DNA from: an uncultured Acidobacteriia bacterium
Lineage (GTDB): Bacteria; Acidobacteriota; Terriglobia; Bryobacterales; Bryobacteraceae
Direction of reading: 5' to 3'
Assembly (NCBI GenBank): GCA_903909435.1
Contig: CAIVVT010000149.1
Location: forward strand, 62,001-126,000
Length of the DNA: 64,000 nt
The position numbers and the translations under genes were made by a program. The first letter of the stretch is position 1. The number at the start of each line of letters is the position of its first letter. The notes below the pieces were generated by a model. That model was not told the DNA's origin. It saw nothing but the letters and a program-made list of their open reading frames with translations, and made no database searches. This document shows, one piece after another, positions 59,737 to 64,000 of the stretch.

Positions 59737-59771
59737 TCCTGAAGGAAGCGTAGATTCAGGAGGCTGTCCCG

Positions 59772-60716
59772 TTGGCTGAGTTTGACGTCGTTGGAGTCGG
59801 TTTGAACGCAACCGACACGATGATTCTGATCCCCCATTTCCCGTCTTATGGCGGCAAGGTTCCGTTCACCGCGGAAATCACCAGCCCCGGCGGGCAGGTG
59901 GCCAGCGCCATGGTCTGCTGCGCCAAACTGGGCCTTCGCACGAAGTACATCGGCGCAATCGGCGATGACGAGCGCGGGCGCACCCAATGGGAAAGCCTGC
60001 AGGGCACGGGTATTAACCTGGATCATGTGCGGCTGCGCAAGAACTGTCCCAACCAGTCGGCCTACATCCTGATCGATCAACGTACGGGTGAGCGGACTGT
60101 CTTCTGGAGCCGGTCGGATTGCCTGAAGATGGAGCCCTCGGAGCTCTCCGACGAGATGATCTCGTGCGCCGGTCTGCTGCACATCGACGGTCATGACACG
60201 ACGCTCGTGGCGGAAGCGGCGCGGATTGCACATCGCCACGGAATCCGCGTGACCGTGGACGTGGACACGATTTACAAGGGCTTCGAGGACGTATTGCCCA
60301 ACGTGGACTACCTCATTACTAGCAGTGAGTTCCCCGAACGCTACACCGGTGAAGCAGACCCGCTGAAGGCGCTGACCCGGCTTCAGAAGGAATACGGTAT
60401 GAAGTGCGCCGCCATGACGCTCGGTGCGCATGGATCGCTGGCCCTCATGGATGGGCGGTTTCACTACTCTCCAGGCTTCGTGGTCTCCTGCCTGGACACA
60501 ACCGGGGCGGGCGACATCTTCCACGGGGCGTTCTGCTACTCTGTGGTGCGAGGATTCGACCTGGACGAGTCGCTGGAGTTTTCCAATGCCATGGCCGCGC
60601 TCAATTGTATGTCCATGGGTGCCCGCGGTGGAATCTCCACTGACGCGCAGGCCAGGGCACTAATGGCGCGCTCGGAGCGGAGAGTCCAAAATGACTTTGC
60701 CGCGTACCGGAGTTGA
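59772..60716 (+). CDS. PfkB-family carbohydrate/nucleoside kinase
   Basis: This 314-residue ribokinase-fold enzyme has the N-terminal signature SPGGQVASAMVCCAKLGL near 39-56 and the C-terminal DTTGAGDIFHGAF with catalytic Asp248. It phosphorylates a sugar, nucleoside or related alcohol; the specific substrate cannot be read. The start is TTG at 59772, with AGGAGG about ten bases upstream, which fits better than any later ATG. It begins a short plus-strand run, 16 bases before the rhomboid gene, with which it is probably co-transcribed. Confidence 0.88.
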   Translation: MAEFDVVGVGLNATDTMILIPHFPSYGGKVPFTAEITSPGGQVASAMVCCAKLGLRTKYIGAIGDDERGRTQWESLQGTGINLDHVRLRKNCPNQSAYILIDQRTGERTVFWSRSDCLKMEPSELSDEMISCAGLLHIDGHDTTLVAEAARIAHRHGIRVTVDVDTIYKGFEDVLPNVDYLITSSEFPERYTGEADPLKALTRLQKEYGMKCAAMTLGAHGSLALMDGRFHYSPGFVVSCLDTTGAGDIFHGAFCYSVVRGFDLDESLEFSNAMAALNCMSMGARGGISTDAQARALMARSERRVQNDFAAYRS

Positions 60717-60732
60717 TGACTGAGCCGAAGCG

Positions 60733-61401
60733 ATGCTGCTTCCCCTTCACGACTCGCAACGGAGCACGACGACGCCGATCGTCACGGGCGGCTTGATCGC
60801 CGTGAATGTCTTCGTGTTTCTGTTTCAGTTGACACTGGACCCGTTTTCCACAAACGACTTCGTCTTCGCCTTCGGCTTTATCCCCGAGCGGTTTACCCTG
60901 ATGTCGATTGTGACGTCGCTGTTCCTGCACAGCGGATGGATGCACCTGATCTCTAACATGGTCTTCCTGTGGATCTTCGGCGACAACATTGAGGACGTCC
61001 TGGGGCACCGGAAATACCTGTTGTTCTACTTGCTCTGCGGTGTTGCGGCCGCGCTGGCGCAGTATGCCGTGAACCCGGACAGCCGCATCCCTCAGATCGG
61101 TGCCAGTGGCGCGATTTTTGGCGTGATGGGCGCATACCTGGTGAAGTTCCCGCACTCGCGCATCCTTACCGTAGGCTGGTTTATTATCCTGTTCAGCTTC
61201 GAGCTGCCCGCCTGGGTTTTGCTGGCATATTTCATCGGCCTCCAGTTCCTCAGCGGCGTTGGCTCCGTCGCCGATGTCTTGACGCAGCGCGGCGGAGTGG
61301 CGTACTTCGCTCACATCGGTGGCTTCTTCGCCGGTATGTTGCTCATTTCCCTGATGCGCACCCGCGACCGCTTTGCGTTGCGCCGCGACTTGCTGTGGTA
61401 A
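60733..61401 (+). CDS. Rhomboid-family intramembrane serine protease
   Basis: The 222-residue protein has six hydrophobic segments of a basic rhomboid core. It carries the conserved FLHSGWMHLISNMVFLWIFG, the catalytic Ser125 in GASGAIFGVMGAYL and His194 in AYFAHIGGFFAGM. It cleaves membrane-spanning proteins within the lipid bilayer. The catalytic dyad is intact, so it is probably active. The ATG at 60733 lies 16 bases after the PfkB kinase gene; bshB1 follows 18 bases after its stop, so the three form a likely operon. Its natural substrates are not known. Confidence 0.94.
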   Translation: MLLPLHDSQRSTTTPIVTGGLIAVNVFVFLFQLTLDPFSTNDFVFAFGFIPERFTLMSIVTSLFLHSGWMHLISNMVFLWIFGDNIEDVLGHRKYLLFYLLCGVAAALAQYAVNPDSRIPQIGASGAIFGVMGAYLVKFPHSRILTVGWFIILFSFELPAWVLLAYFIGLQFLSGVGSVADVLTQRGGVAYFAHIGGFFAGMLLISLMRTRDRFALRRDLLW

Positions 61402-61419
61402 CCTGGCCGTCTCTTGCCC

Positions 61420-62166
61420 ATGTTCTACCCACCTAATATCGACCTTTCGAACGCGACTGCGCTCGACGTGCTGGCGATTGCGGCGCACCCCGACGACATC
61501 GAACAGACTTGCGGCGGAACTCTGCTGAAAATGGCGGAGGCGGGCTATCTGACGGGCGCGCTCGACCTGACCGCGGGTGACATGGGCACGCGCGGGACGC
61601 CCGAATTACGCATCGAGGAATCGCAGGCGGCTGCTGCCTTGTTACGCTGCGTTTTTCGCGAGAACCTGCGAATGCCGGATGCGCGGCTGGAGAACAACAT
61701 CGCCCTGCGCATGACGTTGATGGCCGTCATCCGGAGATTGAAGCCGAAGGTCGTAATCCTGCCCTATTGGGAGGCGCGCCACCCCGACCACTACGTCACT
61801 TCTCAACTCGGCTTCGAAGCTTGCTTCCTCTCGGGTCTCAGAAAGATGGACGATTACGCCGAACCGCACCGGCCGCAGAAGGTGGTTTACGCCTCGCTGT
61901 ATGCAAATGTGACGCCTTCCTTCGTCGTGGACATTACACCCTATTTCGACCGGCGCATGGAGTCGTTGTTCGCCTATGAGTCGCAATACGGCGAAGTCGA
62001 GACTGGCGCGAACCTGTTCCCGAGGAAAGCCGAGATCGTGGACCGGCACCGCTCGATCGCCCGCTTCTACGGTAATCTGATCGGCGTCAAGTACGGCGAG
62101 CCATATGTCGTGAAAGAAACGCTACGGGTGGACGACGTCGTGACCATGGGTGTCCGCACGTTCTGA
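61420..62166 (+). CDS. bshB1: Bacillithiol-type N-acetylglucosaminyl malate deacetylase (PIG-L family)
   Basis: The 248-residue cytoplasmic protein has the PIG-L metal site AAHPDDIE (His23, Asp26) and the second ligand in WEARHPDHYVTSQL. The BshB1-type block LDLTAGDMGTRGTPELRIEE distinguishes it from other LmbE proteins. BshB1 removes acetate from GlcNAc-malate in bacillithiol synthesis, a low-molecular-weight thiol. bshA and bshC are not in the window. I use the ATG at 61420; a TTG six bases earlier is possible. It ends a PfkB-rhomboid-bshB1 run. A DinB-family gene elsewhere in the window could be a thiol-transferase user of the product. Confidence 0.86.
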   Translation: MFYPPNIDLSNATALDVLAIAAHPDDIEQTCGGTLLKMAEAGYLTGALDLTAGDMGTRGTPELRIEESQAAAALLRCVFRENLRMPDARLENNIALRMTLMAVIRRLKPKVVILPYWEARHPDHYVTSQLGFEACFLSGLRKMDDYAEPHRPQKVVYASLYANVTPSFVVDITPYFDRRMESLFAYESQYGEVETGANLFPRKAEIVDRHRSIARFYGNLIGVKYGEPYVVKETLRVDDVVTMGVRTF

Positions 62167-62239
62167 GGATTGGTGTCTATGCAGCGGCGCTCCAACGTCT
62201 CGCGGGCGGCCCGTGGCCCGCCCCGCAGAGGCCTGCTCC

Positions 62240-63250
62240 TCACACTCCAGATCGGGGCCGGTAGCCCGGGCGCGCGCTGATGCGGTATTTCTTCCCCACA
62301 TCGGAGACAACCTCAACGCTGATCTTGCGGAACCCTTCGTTCGGGTTGGGTTGAGGGTAGTACGTTACGGTGTAGCTGTTGCCCAGATCCTCGCGGATCG
62401 CCTCGAAGGCCTCCACCTGCTTCTGCCAGGAGCGCGCGAAGTAGCTCTTCCCGCCGGTCCGGGCTGCCAACCGGCGAAACACGTTACTCGAAACCGGATC
62501 CCGCGTGATATCACTCGTCGAGATCACGTAGATGGGGATGCCCTCGTCCTCCGCCACTGCGCGCACGTCGTCGGGCGCAACCATGCTGGCCGAATCCGGC
62601 CCGTTCGAAAAGACGATCACCACTTTGCGCCCAGGCACTTTGGCTGCATCCCGAAGCGTCAGCAGCAGCGCGTTGTAAAGCGCCGCATCGTCTCCGGCAA
62701 CGGCGTTCCGCAGGCCTTCCAACACGTTGTTTCGTTCCCGGTTCAACGGCGAAAGGCGTGAGAGATTCCGCGAGAAGGAGTAGACGGCCACCGAATCGGC
62801 GCGTTCGAGTCCGCGCACGAAGTCCGCAATTGCATCCGACGCATAAACAAAGCCGCGGTACATGTAATTGCTCGTGTCGAATAGCACGAACACATTCGTA
62901 CCAACGAAGGCGTCTGTCGAAATCCCGCCGCGCGACGAATCCGCCTCAGTGGTGTCCAGGGGGCGGGTACCGCCTCCTTCCATCAACTGGACCGGAGGTT
63001 TGCTGCCCTCCGCAAACGTAGTCAATTTCTGGAGAATTCCATCTTCAAGAATGCGGAATTCCGACGGCTTCAGGCCATTCACGTAACGGCCCTTGGAGTC
63101 GGTAACGGTGAAGCTGAGCACGACCATATCCACCTTCACGCGGAAGGTCGGACGGTTGTCCTGCGCCCATAACGCGGGCCTGAAAAGCGAAAGGGCTGTA
63201 CCGGCCCCCAGCAGGCGTCTGCGCGTCAGCATTGAGTGGTGTTCGTTCAC
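62240..63250 (-). CDS. vWA-related acidobacterial protein with Tat-like signal and degenerate metal site
   Basis: The 336-residue product begins MNEHHSMLTRRRLLGAG, a twin-arginine-like n-region followed by a moderately hydrophobic core (TALSLFRPALWAQ). The rest is the vWA-related domain typical of Acidobacteria (VKVDMVVLSFTVTDSKGRYVNGLKPSEFRI-type beta entry), with the metal site read as DTSNY at the place of DxSxS (FVLFDTSNYMYRG). The Rossmann-like core continues with ADSVAVYSFSRNL and GRKVVIVFSNGPDSAS. I chose the GTG at 63250, with GGAGG ten bases upstream. The upstream gene ends 5 bases away, so they are coupled. Function unknown. Confidence 0.84.
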   Translation of the reverse strand: MNEHHSMLTRRRLLGAGTALSLFRPALWAQDNRPTFRVKVDMVVLSFTVTDSKGRYVNGLKPSEFRILEDGILQKLTTFAEGSKPPVQLMEGGGTRPLDTTEADSSRGGISTDAFVGTNVFVLFDTSNYMYRGFVYASDAIADFVRGLERADSVAVYSFSRNLSRLSPLNRERNNVLEGLRNAVAGDDAALYNALLLTLRDAAKVPGRKVVIVFSNGPDSASMVAPDDVRAVAEDEGIPIYVISTSDITRDPVSSNVFRRLAARTGGKSYFARSWQKQVEAFEAIREDLGNSYTVTYYPQPNPNEGFRKISVEVVSDVGKKYRISARPGYRPRSGV

Positions 63251-63255
63251 AGCGT

Positions 63256-64000
63256 TTAATCCTCCGATCCGGGGCGATTCTCCATCGCCATGAGCTTTCG
63301 GCTCTGCGCGCGCGCCTCCTCCGCCGTGGCCCGCATGGCGCGCAGCAAAGCCGGCCAGTCTTCCAGGTGCGTAGCGAATATCTGCTCCACCGAGCGTTTG
63401 GTCCACTCGGGAATCAACAGGTTCAACTGCGCCGGAGGAATCATCAGTTCGTCCGCCAGGGATGCGAAGAACAGGTTGTTCGATTCCCAACTCTCCGCCA
63501 GGATGCGGCTGGAGTATCCCATTAGCGTCGGGAACGTGCGGAGGTTGAGCAATTGCGGCACGTAGGAGTGGGTCAGGGTCGGCTTGGGCGTTCCAAAAGC
63601 TTCCGAAATAGCCTGCTCGTTGCAGAGCTTCGGCTCAGCTTCCGCCAGTCGCCGAATTTCCGCATCGAGAAACTCCGTCGGGTCGGCGTGCTGGCTGGAT
63701 GCCTGCAGTCCGGCCAGGTAGAGTTCGGAGGGCGTAACCTGTTCGAGCGCCAGCGCCACGTCGCCGCCCGCCAGTGCGGCCTCGACCCGGCGTGCCCGGG
63801 CTGGCGGGGCATAACGTTCGAGCACGGCGATGGCCCGCGCACGGTTGGCGGGATCGAGCGCGGCTTCGGTCAATATGGCTTCTCCCAGGCGGGTGTGCAG
63901 CGCCACCCAGCGCACTTGAGACGGAGTAACGCTCCACCACCGTTCGGATTTTGAACCGACGAGCATTTGCGGCACCAGGTCACCCCAGATCAGCGCCTGC
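63256..64000 (-). CDS. Unknown helical protein, partial (5' end beyond window)
   Basis: The frame runs off the right edge of the window; translated sequence continues through the last bases without a start, so at least the N terminus is missing. The visible 248 residues are mostly amphipathic helices, with ARAIAVLERYAPPARARRVE and EFLDAEIRRLAEAEPKL. A short segment, PAQLNLLIPEWTKRSVEQIF, lies near the end. No catalytic motif or signal is evident. It is immediately upstream of the vWA-related gene (5-base gap), so it is presumably in the same operon and possibly its partner. I do not recognise the family. Confidence 0.72.
   Translation of the reverse strand, partial: QALIWGDLVPQMLVGSKSERWWSVTPSQVRWVALHTRLGEAILTEAALDPANRARAIAVLERYAPPARARRVEAALAGGDVALALEQVTPSELYLAGLQASSQHADPTEFLDAEIRRLAEAEPKLCNEQAISEAFGTPKPTLTHSYVPQLLNLRTFPTLMGYSSRILAESWESNNLFFASLADELMIPPAQLNLLIPEWTKRSVEQIFATHLEDWPALLRAMRATAEEARAQSRKLMAMENRPGSED

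Noticed and set aside
1-64000. tRNA, rRNA, CRISPR arrays, insertion sequences or phage genes
   Set aside because: No cloverleaf, repeat-spacer array, transposase or integrase motif was seen on either strand by reading; a dedicated scan (tRNAscan-SE, Infernal) would be the proper test.

Overview
The window is GC-rich chromosomal DNA (about 60% G+C by eye) from a Gram-negative heterotroph. Several traits point to the Acidobacteriota, probably the Bryobacter/Solibacter/Paludibaculum side: von Willebrand-A (vWA) related secreted proteins of the acidobacterial type, many signal-peptide hydrolases for plant or microbial polysaccharides, an exported S9 peptidase, a bacillithiol-type deacetylase, an Hfq with an N-terminal extension, and an RND efflux operon. 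This assignment is inferred from gene content; no rRNA gene is present to test it. I see no tRNA, rRNA, CRISPR array, transposase, integrase or phage gene. The region reads as stable core/accessory chromosome with short intergenic gaps.

Layout. 1-3.8 kb: the 3' end of carB, a HEAT/vWA-like protein, then a chagasin-type cysteine-protease inhibitor convergent with, and overlapping, a papain-family protease. 4-6.3 kb (minus): modB-modC plus a ThiE/TenI-like gene. 6.6-8.1 kb: a TPR protein, a strong terminator and a small metal-site membrane protein. 8.1-11.5 kb (minus): a glutaminase-A-like protein and an SGNH esterase. 11.5-14.3 kb: a 50-residue membrane protein, rph, rdgB, a hemerythrin and a DinB-fold protein. 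14.3-18.8 kb: pyc divergent from a repeat-rich DUF4097 protein. 18.9-23.7 kb: a GAF/SpoIIE phosphatase coupled to a metallo-beta-lactamase-fold protein, then an S9 peptidase with an extra C-terminal domain. 23.8-29.9 kb (minus): homoserine dehydrogenase, a DUF4139 protein, an unknown protein and glgB. 30-37.6 kb: an adenosine-deaminase-family gene, then a minus-strand run encoding a membrane protein, an M1 peptidase, a GH32 glycosidase and an ECF-sigma operon.

37.7-43.3 kb: a large exported PIG-L deacetylase, a 51-residue membrane protein translationally coupled to an SSS-family symporter, and a CE1-like esterase. 43.7-49.6 kb: a complete tripartite RND efflux operon. 49.7-54.1 kb (minus): a GH106-like glycosidase and glgC. 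54.6-57.6 kb: hfq, an acyl-CoA thioesterase, a TPR protein, an RMD1/DUF155 protein and ssb. 57.8-62.2 kb: a secreted vWA-like protein coupled to a membrane-anchored methyltransferase, a PfkB kinase, a rhomboid protease and bshB1. 62.2-64 kb (minus): a vWA-related protein with a degenerate metal site and an upstream partner that runs off the window.

How the genes fit together. Glycogen synthesis is represented by glgC and glgB in separate places. Carbohydrate scavenging is represented by GH32, GH106-like, SGNH and CE1 hydrolases and the symporter. Other recognisable roles are anaplerosis and amino-acid supply (pyc, hom), RNA and nucleotide housekeeping (rph, rdgB, hfq, ssb) and envelope defence (RND pump). 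The most interesting parts are small, tightly coupled gene sets whose joint function is not obvious: the inhibitor/protease pair, the ECF-sigma/membrane protein/mini-secretin operon, the small protein plus symporter, and the vWA-like/methyltransferase pair.
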